From NCBI GenBank assembly GCA_031363085.1, contig JANLTU010000148.1:1-15766 (forward strand): a DNA stretch of 15,766 bases. Direction: 5' to 3'. The translations under genes were made by a program, and so were the position numbers. The notes under the pieces are model-generated. The model saw only the letters and a program-made list of their open reading frames with translations, did not search any database and was not told where the DNA came from. Below are positions 1-7,746 of this stretch, piece by piece; the first letter of the stretch is position 1; each line of letters begins with the position of its first letter. Source of the DNA: UBA6921 sp031363085 (GTDB lineage: Bacteria; Pseudomonadota; Gammaproteobacteria; SG8-11).

Positions 1-142
1 CGTAGGCTTTGAACTCGCCACCGTATTTCTCCGCCAGCACCTTCGTCAGCGCCGCCGTCAGTGTCGTCTTGCCGTGATCCACGTGACCAATCGTACCAAC
101 ATTCACGTGTGGCTTGGTTCGCTCGAATTTACCCTTGGACAC
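1..142 (-). CDS. tuf: Elongation factor Tu, N-terminal part (cut by window edge)
   Basis: EF-Tu is the GTPase that carries aminoacyl-tRNA to the ribosomal A site in the cytoplasm. Only the first 47 codons are present; the rest lies beyond the left edge. The reading begins MSKGKFERTKPHVNVGTIGH and contains the P-loop GHVDHGKT followed by TLTAALTKVLAEKYGG, which is diagnostic for EF-Tu. There is no in-frame ATG. The start is a GTG at 142-140, preceded by a purine-rich AGAGG about nine bases upstream; a GTG start is also used by E. coli tufA. The gene is the last visible member of the str operon, 88 bp after fusA. It is one of two tuf genes touching this window; the other ends at 15634. They cannot be compared because opposite ends of the protein are visible. 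Confidence 0.95.
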   Translation of the reverse strand, partial: MSKGKFERTKPHVNVGTIGHVDHGKTTLTAALTKVLAEKYGGEFKAY

Positions 143-194
143 GGCTTTGTACCTCTCTCAATCTAAACGCTGAAATTAATGGGTCAAACATCTC

Positions 195-216
195 TGCGCG
201 CGATATACCGCGCGCA
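195..216 (-). other. Perfect 8-bp hairpin in the fusA-tuf spacer
   Basis: The arms TGCGCGCG and CGCGCGCA (plus-strand reading) flank the six-base loop ATATAC. On the transcribed minus strand the hairpin is followed by GAGATGTTTGACC, not by a T-run, so it does not look like an intrinsic terminator. It sits 53 nt upstream of the tuf GTG and 15 nt after the fusA stop. It may be an mRNA stability or processing element that separates fusA from tuf message; this role is inferred from position only. Confidence 0.5.
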
Positions 217-230
217 CTGCTTCAATTTTA

Positions 231-2333
231 TTATTGCTTCGACTTCTTGATTACCGCCTGCGCAACACTGGCTGGCGCCTCGGTGTAATGACCAAATTCC
301 ATCGTATAGGTCGCACGACCCTGGGTCGCAGAACGCAAATCCGTGGAATAACCAAACATCTCAGCAAGTGGGACTTCCGCACGCACCACTTTGCCGGAAA
401 CTGAATCTTCCATCGCCTGAATGACGCCGCGACGCCGATTTAAGTCGCCGATTACATCACCCATGTTTTGTTCGGGCGTAACCACTTCGACCTTCATAAT
501 GGGCTCAAGCAACACCGGGCTGGCTTTCGCGCAACCATCCTTAAAGCCCATCGAGCCGGCGATTTTAAACGCCATTTCATTCGAGTCAACGTCGTGATAC
601 GAGCCATCAAAGATCGAAACTTTCACATCCACGACCGGGTAACCGGCCAGCACGCCGTTCTGTAATTGCTCTTCGATCCCTTTTTGTACCGCCGGGATGT
701 ATTCACGCGGCACGGTACCGCCAACGATTTCGTTGACAAACTCGAAACCTTTGCCGACTTCTTGCGGCTCGATACGCAACCACACATGACCATACTGGCC
801 GCGACCGCCCGACTGCCTCACGAACTTGCCTTCGCTCTCGACCGACTTGCGAATCGTTTCCCGGTAGGCTACCTGAGGTGCGCCCACATTGGCCTCGACT
901 TTGAACTCGCGACGCATGCGCTCAACGAGAACTTCAAGGTGTAACTCGCCCATACCCGAAATAATCGTCTGGCCGGTTTCTTCGTCGGAACGCACACGAA
1001 ACGACGGATCTTCTTGTGCTAATTTGCTCAGCGCGATGCCCATTTTTTCTTGGTCGGGCTTGGTTTTGGGCTCGATCGCAACGGAAATCACCGGCTCCGG
1101 GAATTCCATGCGCTCCAAAGTAATAATGGCATCTAAACTACATAGCGTGTCACCCGTGGTAACGTCTTTCAGACCCACCGCAGCAGCAATGTCACCAGCG
1201 CGAACTTCTTTTAATTCTTCACGCGTATTCGCATGCATCTGCACCATGCGACCAATGCGTTCTTTACGATCCTTGACCGGGTTAAACAGAGTGTCACCAG
1301 AATTCAACACGCCCGAGTACACACGGAAAAATGTCAAGGTACCAACAAACGGGTCCGTCATGATCTTGAATGCCAACGCGGAGAACGGCTCTTCGTCGGA
1401 CGCATGACGCTCAGCTTCGGTTGAATCCTTGTCGTCCAGATGGCCCACAATGGCCGGAACATCTATAGGAGCGGGCAAGAAATGAATCACCGCATCCAGC
1501 GCGGCCTGCACGCCTTTATTCTTGAAGGCTGAGCCGCACAGTACCGGCACGATTTCCATCTTGATATTGCGCTCGCGCAAGCCAGCAATAATCTCTTCGC
1601 TGGTTAACGCGATACCACCCAGATATTTTTCCGATAACGCTTCGTTCGCTTCGGCTGCCGCCTCAACCATCTTGTCGCGCCAGTCATTGCACGCCGCAAC
1701 CATGTCTACAGGAATTTCTTTTTCTTCAAACTTCATACCCTGGGACGCGTCGTCCCAGTAAATCGCCTTCATCTTAATCAGGTCGACGACGCCGACAAAT
1801 TTTTCTTCCTGCCCAATGGGCAACTGCAACGGCACCGGCCGGGCACCAAGGCGCTCACGCAACTGTTTTACAACATTCAGGAAATTAGCCCCGGCGCGAT
1901 CCATCTTGTTGACGAACGCAAGACGCGGGACATGATATTTATTGGCTTGCCGCCACACGGTCTCGGATTGCGGCTGTACGCCGCCGACGGCACACAACAC
2001 GAAAATTGCGCCGTCCAATACGCGCAGCGAGCGCTCGACCTCAATCGTGAAGTCCACATGGCCGGGTGTGTCGATAATATTGAAACGATGCTCAGGAAAC
2101 TGCTTGGCCATGCCGCTCCAGAAGCAAGTCGTAGCAGCGGCAGTAATCGTAATGCCGCGCTCTTGCTCTTGGTCCATCCAGTCCATGGTCGCGGCGCCAT
2201 CGTGAACCTCGCCGATTTTATGCGACACGCCGGTGTAAAACAGAATGCGTTCTGTGGCCGTGGTTTTACCGGCGTCAATATGCGCCATGATACCAATATT
2301 GCGGTAACGCTCGATGGGAGTTTTGCGGGCCAC
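231..2333 (-). CDS. fusA: Elongation factor G
   Basis: EF-G is the GTPase that translocates tRNA and mRNA after peptide-bond formation and, with RRF, recycles ribosomes. The 700-residue product is full length for the family. The G domain shows AHIDAGKT at residues 17-24, RGITI at 59-63, DTPGH at 88-92 and NKMD at 142-145. Further on are the domain II/III EF-G sequences, GMGELHLEV, and the domain IV/V region, including SGGRGQYGHVW and RRRGVIQAMED. The start is GTG at 2333-2331, chosen because AGAGG lies about eight bases upstream and the protein opens MARKTPIERYRNIGI as expected. It lies 46 bp after rpsG in the str operon and before tuf, the usual order. There is no sign of truncation or duplication. 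Confidence 0.98.
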   Translation of the reverse strand: MARKTPIERYRNIGIMAHIDAGKTTATERILFYTGVSHKIGEVHDGAATMDWMDQEQERGITITAAATTCFWSGMAKQFPEHRFNIIDTPGHVDFTIEVERSLRVLDGAIFVLCAVGGVQPQSETVWRQANKYHVPRLAFVNKMDRAGANFLNVVKQLRERLGARPVPLQLPIGQEEKFVGVVDLIKMKAIYWDDASQGMKFEEKEIPVDMVAACNDWRDKMVEAAAEANEALSEKYLGGIALTSEEIIAGLRERNIKMEIVPVLCGSAFKNKGVQAALDAVIHFLPAPIDVPAIVGHLDDKDSTEAERHASDEEPFSALAFKIMTDPFVGTLTFFRVYSGVLNSGDTLFNPVKDRKERIGRMVQMHANTREELKEVRAGDIAAAVGLKDVTTGDTLCSLDAIITLERMEFPEPVISVAIEPKTKPDQEKMGIALSKLAQEDPSFRVRSDEETGQTIISGMGELHLEVLVERMRREFKVEANVGAPQVAYRETIRKSVESEGKFVRQSGGRGQYGHVWLRIEPQEVGKGFEFVNEIVGGTVPREYIPAVQKGIEEQLQNGVLAGYPVVDVKVSIFDGSYHDVDSNEMAFKIAGSMGFKDGCAKASPVLLEPIMKVEVVTPEQNMGDVIGDLNRRRGVIQAMEDSVSGKVVRAEVPLAEMFGYSTDLRSATQGRATYTMEFGHYTEAPASVAQAVIKKSKQ

Positions 2334-2379
2334 GGAAAAAACCTCTAACTAAAAAACCGTAATGAATTTTCTGCTGCGA

Positions 2380-2850
2380 CTACCAGCGGTAATGTGCGAA
2401 GGCTTTGTTGGCTTCGGCCATGCGATGCACGTCTTCGCGCTTTCGAACCGCCGTGCCTTTGCTCTCGGCGGCATCCATAATTTCACCCGCCAAACGCATG
2501 CCCATCGACTTCTCACTACGCGCACGTGCCGCCTCGACCAACCAGCGCATCGCCAGCGCATTACGGCGTTCGGAACGCACTTCGACCGGAACCTGATAAG
2601 TTGCACCACCAACACGGCGGGACTTGACCTCAACCATGGGGCGAACATTATCCAACGCCTTGGTTAACAGCTCACGCGGATCGGTTTTCTTCTTTTCTTC
2701 AATGCGCACGAGCGCGCCATAGATAATTTTTTCAGCAACGGACTTTTTTCCGCTCTTCATCACCGTATTGATGAATTTTGAAAGCAACACATCACCGAAT
2801 TTCGGATCGGGAATAACTGCTCGTTTTGCTGCAACTCGTCTACGCGCCAT
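2380..2850 (-). CDS. rpsG: 30S ribosomal protein S7
   Basis: S7 is a primary binder of the 16S rRNA 3' major domain; it nucleates assembly of the 30S head and lines the E site. The 156-residue product begins MARRRVAAKRAVIPDPKFGD and contains KTDPRELLTKALDNVRPMVEVKSRRVGG in two stretches, typical of bacterial S7. The ATG at 2850 is preceded by AGGAA about ten bases upstream. The spacer from rpsL is only 36 nt. In E. coli the roughly 100-nt rpsL-rpsG spacer holds the site through which S7 represses the operon, and such a structure does not fit here. The gene precedes fusA by 46 bp and is probably co-transcribed from the promoter at 3328-3356. Confidence 0.98.
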   Translation of the reverse strand: MARRRVAAKRAVIPDPKFGDVLLSKFINTVMKSGKKSVAEKIIYGALVRIEEKKKTDPRELLTKALDNVRPMVEVKSRRVGGATYQVPVEVRSERRNALAMRWLVEAARARSEKSMGMRLAGEIMDAAESKGTAVRKREDVHRMAEANKAFAHYRW

Positions 2851-2886
2851 ACGCTGAAAATTCCTATTTAAACCTTGCCGAGCAGA

Positions 2887-3261
2887 TTAAGACTTGGGAC
2901 GCTTTGCGCCGTACTTGGAACGACTCTGCTTACGATTCTGCACACCCGAAGTGTCAAGACTGCCACGCACTACGTGGTAGCGCACGCCAGGCAAGTCTTT
3001 GACACGACCGCCGCGAATCAACACCACGGAATGCTCTTGCAAATTGTGGCCTTCACCACCGATATAGGTGATGACTTCATAGCCATTGGTTAGGCGCACT
3101 TTGGCAACCTTACGCAACGCCGAGTTCGGCTTCTTCGGCGTCGTGGTGTATACGCGCGTACACACGCCACGCTTTTGCGGGCAAGACTCCAGCGCCGGCA
3201 TCTTGCTTTTTTTAACGATGCGTACGCGTGGTTTGCGCACCAACTGGTTGACTGTGGCCAT
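2887..3261 (-). CDS. rpsL: 30S ribosomal protein S12
   Basis: S12 sits at the decoding centre of the 30S subunit and affects accuracy of tRNA selection. The 124-residue length and sequence are typical: MATVNQLVRKPR at the start, TTTPKKPNSALRKV around residues 40-52, and RVKDLPGVRYHVVRG around 86-100. Lys43 and Lys88, where substitutions classically confer streptomycin resistance, are wild type, and Asp89, the residue that can carry a methylthio modification, is present. The ATG at 3261 has GGAG six bases upstream. It is the first gene of the str operon, with its own promoter about 70 to 95 bp upstream and a terminator-like hairpin ending 27 nt before the start codon. Confidence 0.99.
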   Translation of the reverse strand: MATVNQLVRKPRVRIVKKSKMPALESCPQKRGVCTRVYTTTPKKPNSALRKVAKVRLTNGYEVITYIGGEGHNLQEHSVVLIRGGRVKDLPGVRYHVVRGSLDTSGVQNRKQSRSKYGAKRPKS

Positions 3262-3278
3262 TATTTACTCCAACCCTC

Positions 3279-3313
3279 TAAATAAAACGACAGGCAGGGA
3301 AACCCGGCCTGTC
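3279..3313 (-). terminator. Terminator-like hairpin in the rpsL leader (rpoC terminator or attenuator)
   Basis: On the transcribed strand GACAGGC pairs with GCCTGTC, an inner GGG pairs with CCC across a three-base loop, and one G-A mismatch separates the two stems. The hairpin occupies 3289-3313 and is followed at once by GTTTTATTTA (3288-3279). This is the form of a Rho-independent terminator. It lies downstream of the str promoter (3328-3356), so it would sit near +10 to +45 of the str transcript, as well as 156 nt after the rpoC stop. It could end rpoBC read-through, attenuate the str operon, or both. Its efficiency cannot be read from sequence. Confidence 0.6.
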
Positions 3314-3327
3314 TGTAAAGAGCGGGG

Positions 3328-3356
3328 ATTTTAGGCAGACACTGAAAGACTGTCAA
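3328..3356 (-). promoter_or_regulatory. Sigma70-type promoter of the str operon
   Basis: A perfect -35 TTGACA (3356-3351) is followed by a 17-bp spacer and a -10 TAAAAT (3333-3328, five of six consensus bases). The bases just after the -10 are CCCCGC, a GC-rich discriminator of the kind found at stringently controlled ribosomal promoters. The predicted start of transcription is about 3323-3316. It lies in the 207-bp rpoC-rpsL spacer and would drive rpsL-rpsG-fusA-tuf. No other comparably good promoter was seen in this spacer. Confidence 0.8.
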
Positions 3357-3468
3357 GCACGAACGAAAACTTATGTTTTGTTGCGTCCGTGTTTTCTGCC
3401 GTCCACCACCCGTTCGAATCTTCCTCATTACATGTCGAGCATGAAAAATAGCGCGCAGACCAACACCA

Positions 3469-6400
3469 TTACTCCATGATCTCTTCGACTTCGCTACCCG
3501 CTGCCTCACCCAAACCGCGCGCCGACTGTTCGGTCATGCCACCGGCCTCCGCACGCCGCCGACGACGCTCCATGTGGTAGGCCATTCCGGTGCCGGCGGG
3601 AATAAGGCGCCCGACGATGACGTTTTCTTTCAGACCACGCAGCAAGTCGACACGACCCGTCACGGAAGCTTCAGTCAACACACGCGTCGTTTCCTGGAAA
3701 GACGCGGCCGAGATAAACGAATCGGTGCCCAACGATGCCTTGGTAATGCCGTGCAATAGCGGCTCTACGATTGCTGCCTGTTTGCCGGCGGCAATCACGC
3801 GATCATTCTCTTCGCCCACACGGTGGCGATCCAACTGCTCGCCTTTCAGATAACGCGTATCGCCGGAATATTTAATCTCCACCTTGCGCAACATCTGCCG
3901 CACGATAACTTCGATGTGCTTATCGTTGATCTTCACGCCTTGCAGACGATAGACGTCCTGCACTTCATTGACGATGTAGTTGGCCAGCGCCTCGACGCCG
4001 AGTAAGCGCAAAATATCATGCGGGTTGGGCGCACCTTCCACGATGACTTCGCCGCGCTCCACATGCTCACCTTCGAACACGGTGATGTGGCGCCACTTCG
4101 GAATCATCTCTTCATGCGGTTCGCCACCGTCGGCCGGCGTGATTAACAAACGCTGCTTGCCCTTGGTCTCTTTACCAAAGCTGACCGTGCCGGTGATCTC
4201 AGCAAGAATAGACGGCTCTTTGGGCTTGCGTGCTTCGAACAACTCGGCCACGCGCGGCAGGCCGCCGGTGATGTCGCGCGTCTTGGACGATTCCTGCGGT
4301 AAGCGTGCAACCACATCACCCACCGCCACTTCGGTGCCGTCTTCAAGACTGACAATCGCGCCACCCGGCAAGAAGTAACTGGCCGGTATTTCGGTACCCA
4401 CCAGTAGCAGGTCTTTACCTTTTACATCGACGAGCTTGACGATGGGCCGCAAGTCTTTGGCCGCACCGCCACGCTGTTTGGGATCGGTCACTACCAAACT
4501 GCTTAAGCCGGTCACTTCGTCCACTTGGCGTTGCACGGTAACACCCTCGATGAAATCGAAGAACTTCACCCGTCCGGCCACCTCGGTGATGATCGGGTGC
4601 GTATGCGGATCCCAGGTCGCAACGATACGACCAGGATTAACTTCGGCGCCGTCCTGCACCGAAATCACAGCACCATACGGCAACTTGTAACGCTCACGAT
4701 CACGACCATGCGCGTCGACCACGGTAATCTCGCCAGAACGCGATACTGCCACCGCATTGCCGCTCTTGTGTGCGACGATTTTGATGTTATGCAACTTGAT
4801 CGTGCCCTTCGACTTCACTTCGATGTTGTTGGCTGACGCCGAGCGTGACGCCGCACCACCGATATGGAAGGTACGCATGGTTAACTGGGTACCCGGTTCG
4901 CCGATGGATTGCGCCGCAATCACACCGACCGATTCACCCATATTGACCAAGTGCCCACGGGCCAAGTCGCGACCATAACAGGATGCGCACACGCCATAAC
5001 GTGAACGACAGGTAATCGCCGAACGCACCAGCAACTGATCAATGCTCAGCTCTTCCAGGATGTCGACCATTTTTTCGTCGAGCAAGGTCCCAGCACTCAC
5101 CATGACTTTGCCAGCGGAATTCAACACATCCTGCGCAACCACCCGTCCCAAGACACGTTCACGCAAGGCTTCAACGACGTCACCGCCTTCAATTAACGGC
5201 GTCATCATCAAACCATCGGTGGCGCCACAGTCGACTTCGGTGACGACCAAATCCTGCGCAACATCGACCAGACGCCGCGTCAGATAACCGGAATTCGCAG
5301 TCTTCAGCGCGGTATCCGCCAAACCTTTACGCGCGCCGTGCGTGGAAATGAAGTACTGCAACACGTCCAGACCTTCACGGAAGTTCGCGGTGATCGGCGT
5401 TTCAATAATGGAGCCGTCAGGCTTAGCCATCAAACCACGCATCCCGGCGAGCTGACGAATCTGTGCGGCACTACCACGCGCGCCAGAGTCGGCCATCATG
5501 TAAATCGGATTAAACGACGCCTGCCGCACTTTATTGCCTTTGGCATCGATGACTTCTTCCGAGCCAAGTTTTTCCATCATCGCTTTGGCGACTTGGTCAT
5601 TGGCACGCGACCAGATGTCCACCACCTTGTTATAGCGCTCGCCGTTGGTCACCAAGCCGGAGGTGTACTGATCCTCGATTTCTTTAACCTGCGTTTCAGC
5701 ACCAGCGATGATTTTTTGCTTTTCTTCCGGCACCACCATGTCGTTGACGCCGATCGACACACCCGAACGCGTCGCATAGTGGAAGCCCATATACATCAGG
5801 CGATCCGCAAAAATAACGGCTTCTTTCAAGCCCAGATCGCGATAGCACACATTGATAATGGACGAGGACGCTTTCTTCGTCATCGGCCGGTTGATCAACT
5901 CAAACGGAAAGCCGTCCGGCAAAATTTCCGACAACAGGGCGCGACCGACCGTGGTACTCACCAGTGCCGTGATCTTCTGTCGCTCACCTTTGCTGCCCAC
6001 CACGGTGTTGCACATGCGTACTTTCACTTTGGCATGCAAATCCACCGCGCGGCTTTCATAAGCGCGGTGCACTTCGGCGGTGTCGACAAATATGCTGCCC
6101 TCGCCTTTGGCATTCACACGGTCGCGGGTCATATAGTAAAGACCGAGCACCACGTCTTGCGTCGGCACGATCACCGGCTCGCCGTTGGCGGGCGACAACA
6201 CATTGTTGGTCGACATCATCAGCGCACGCGCTTCAATCTGCGCTTCAATCGACAGCGGCACATGCACCGCCATCTGGTCACCGTCAAAGTCGGCGTTGAA
6301 TGCAGTACACACCAACGGATGCAACTGAATCGCCTTGCCTTCGATCAGCACCGGCTCGAAGGCTTGAATGCCTAAACGATGCAACGTCGGCGCACGGTTC

Positions 6401-7668
6401 AACAGCACTGGATGCTCGCGAATAACTTCTTCGAGGATGTCCCACACTTCGGGACCTTCGCGCTCCACCATCTTTTTTGCCGCTTTGATGGTAGTCGCCA
6501 AGCCACGCAGTTCGAGTTTGCTGAAGATGAACGGCTTGAATAATTCCAGCGCCATTTTCTTCGGCAACCCGCATTGATGCAGGCGCAAGGTCGGACCGAC
6601 CACGATCACCGAACGGCCGGAGTAATCGACGCGCTTGCCCAACAGATTCTGGCGGAAGCGACCCTGCTTGCCCTTGATCATATCGGCCAGCGATTTAAGC
6701 GGGCGCTTGTTGGAGCCGGTAATAGCACGACCACGACGGCCATTGTCGAGCAGCGCATCGACGGCTTCTTGCAGCATGCGCTTTTCGTTACGCACGATAA
6801 TGTCGGGGGCGTTCAGGTCCAACAGCCGCTTCAAGCGATTGTTGCGATTGATCACGCGACGATACAAATCATTCAAATCCGAGGTCGCAAAACGACCGCC
6901 GTCAAGCGGTACCAGCGGACGCAGATCCGGCGGCAACACCGGCAACACCGTCATGATCATCCATTGAGGTTTATTACCTGAAGCGAGGAACGACTCGATC
7001 AGCTTCAAACGCTTGGCGATTTTCTTCGATTTAGTTTCGGCTGTCGTGTTGGGCAATTCCTCCCGCAGGCGTTCCATCTCTTTTTTCATATCCAGCGACT
7101 TGAGCAACTCAAGAATTGCTTCGGCACCCATGCGCGCGTCGAATTCGTCGCCGTACTCTTCGATGGCTTCGAGGTAAGCTTCGTCGGAGAGCAACTGACC
7201 GCGCTCCAACTGTGTCATGCCCGGCTCGATCACCACGAAGGCTTCGAAATACAACACGCGCTCGATGTCACGCAAAGTCATGTCGAGCAACAAACCAATG
7301 CGCGAAGGCAGCGAACGCAAATACCAGATGTGCGCCACCGGCGACGCCAACTCAATGTGGCCCATGCGCTCGCGACGCACTTTGGCCAATGTGACTTCGA
7401 CGCCGCATTTTTCGCAAATGACGCCGCGATGCTTGAGGCGCTTGTATTTGCCGCACAAGCATTCGTAATCTTTGGTCGGCCCGAAAATCTTCGCGCAGAA
7501 CAAGCCGTCACGTTCCGGCTTGAAGGTGCGGTAATTGATAGTCTCGGGCTTCTTCACCTCACCATACGACCAGGAATGAATCTTGTCGGGCGACGCCAGC
7601 CCAATGCGAATGGCATCGAAGTCTTCGGTCTGGTTCTGTTGCTTTAAAAGATTGAGAAGATCTTTCAT
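3469..7668 (-). CDS. rpoC: DNA-directed RNA polymerase subunit beta'
   Basis: RpoC is the largest core RNA polymerase subunit and carries the catalytic magnesium site. The product is 1399 residues from the ATG at 7668. Cys70, Cys72, Cys85 and Cys88 form the N-terminal zinc site. NADFDGD at 458-464 supplies the three catalytic aspartates. Cys814, Cys887, Cys894 and Cys897 form the second zinc site. GVIAAQSIGEPGTQLTMRTF marks the bridge-helix and trigger-loop region. I prefer ATG 7668 over the in-frame GTG two codons upstream because AGGAG lies five bases before the ATG, whereas it abuts the GTG. The spacer from rpoB is 78 bp, so the two are almost certainly co-transcribed. The gene is intact and free of inteins or long insertions. 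Confidence 0.98.
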   Translation of the reverse strand: MKDLLNLLKQQNQTEDFDAIRIGLASPDKIHSWSYGEVKKPETINYRTFKPERDGLFCAKIFGPTKDYECLCGKYKRLKHRGVICEKCGVEVTLAKVRRERMGHIELASPVAHIWYLRSLPSRIGLLLDMTLRDIERVLYFEAFVVIEPGMTQLERGQLLSDEAYLEAIEEYGDEFDARMGAEAILELLKSLDMKKEMERLREELPNTTAETKSKKIAKRLKLIESFLASGNKPQWMIMTVLPVLPPDLRPLVPLDGGRFATSDLNDLYRRVINRNNRLKRLLDLNAPDIIVRNEKRMLQEAVDALLDNGRRGRAITGSNKRPLKSLADMIKGKQGRFRQNLLGKRVDYSGRSVIVVGPTLRLHQCGLPKKMALELFKPFIFSKLELRGLATTIKAAKKMVEREGPEVWDILEEVIREHPVLLNRAPTLHRLGIQAFEPVLIEGKAIQLHPLVCTAFNADFDGDQMAVHVPLSIEAQIEARALMMSTNNVLSPANGEPVIVPTQDVVLGLYYMTRDRVNAKGEGSIFVDTAEVHRAYESRAVDLHAKVKVRMCNTVVGSKGERQKITALVSTTVGRALLSEILPDGFPFELINRPMTKKASSSIINVCYRDLGLKEAVIFADRLMYMGFHYATRSGVSIGVNDMVVPEEKQKIIAGAETQVKEIEDQYTSGLVTNGERYNKVVDIWSRANDQVAKAMMEKLGSEEVIDAKGNKVRQASFNPIYMMADSGARGSAAQIRQLAGMRGLMAKPDGSIIETPITANFREGLDVLQYFISTHGARKGLADTALKTANSGYLTRRLVDVAQDLVVTEVDCGATDGLMMTPLIEGGDVVEALRERVLGRVVAQDVLNSAGKVMVSAGTLLDEKMVDILEELSIDQLLVRSAITCRSRYGVCASCYGRDLARGHLVNMGESVGVIAAQSIGEPGTQLTMRTFHIGGAASRSASANNIEVKSKGTIKLHNIKIVAHKSGNAVAVSRSGEITVVDAHGRDRERYKLPYGAVISVQDGAEVNPGRIVATWDPHTHPIITEVAGRVKFFDFIEGVTVQRQVDEVTGLSSLVVTDPKQRGGAAKDLRPIVKLVDVKGKDLLLVGTEIPASYFLPGGAIVSLEDGTEVAVGDVVARLPQESSKTRDITGGLPRVAELFEARKPKEPSILAEITGTVSFGKETKGKQRLLITPADGGEPHEEMIPKWRHITVFEGEHVERGEVIVEGAPNPHDILRLLGVEALANYIVNEVQDVYRLQGVKINDKHIEVIVRQMLRKVEIKYSGDTRYLKGEQLDRHRVGEENDRVIAAGKQAAIVEPLLHGITKASLGTDSFISAASFQETTRVLTEASVTGRVDLLRGLKENVIVGRLIPAGTGMAYHMERRRRRAEAGGMTEQSARGLGEAAGSEVEEIME

Positions 7669-7746
7669 GTGCACTCCTGCTTACGCGGCTACGCGATTTA
7701 CTTGGTTCAACACTGTGAACGATTCAACACCTACAGGCGGCGCGAG

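Noticed and set aside
889..1407. Plus-strand open frame of 172 codons opposite fusA
   Set aside because: Antisense shadow of an intact, conserved gene; serine- and arginine-rich without recognisable motifs.
3401..3440. GTTCGAATC in the rpoC-rpsL spacer, resembling a tRNA T loop
   Set aside because: The flanking bases do not form a T stem, and no acceptor, D or anticodon arm can be found around it.
3261..3509. Minus-strand open frame of 82 codons between rpoC and rpsL
   Set aside because: It covers the str promoter and terminator-like hairpin, overlaps the rpoC end and the rpsL start, and its product has no recognisable features.
5338..6375. Long plus-strand open frame of 345 codons opposite rpoC
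   Set aside because: It lies wholly antisense to conserved rpoC sequence, has a histidine- and arginine-rich composition typical of the reverse frame of a GC-biased gene, and resembles no known family.
7669..7674. GTG at 7674 as the start of rpoC
   Set aside because: The AGGAG motif would abut or overlap it. The ATG at 7668 has proper five-base spacing and gives the conserved MKDLLNLL N-terminus.
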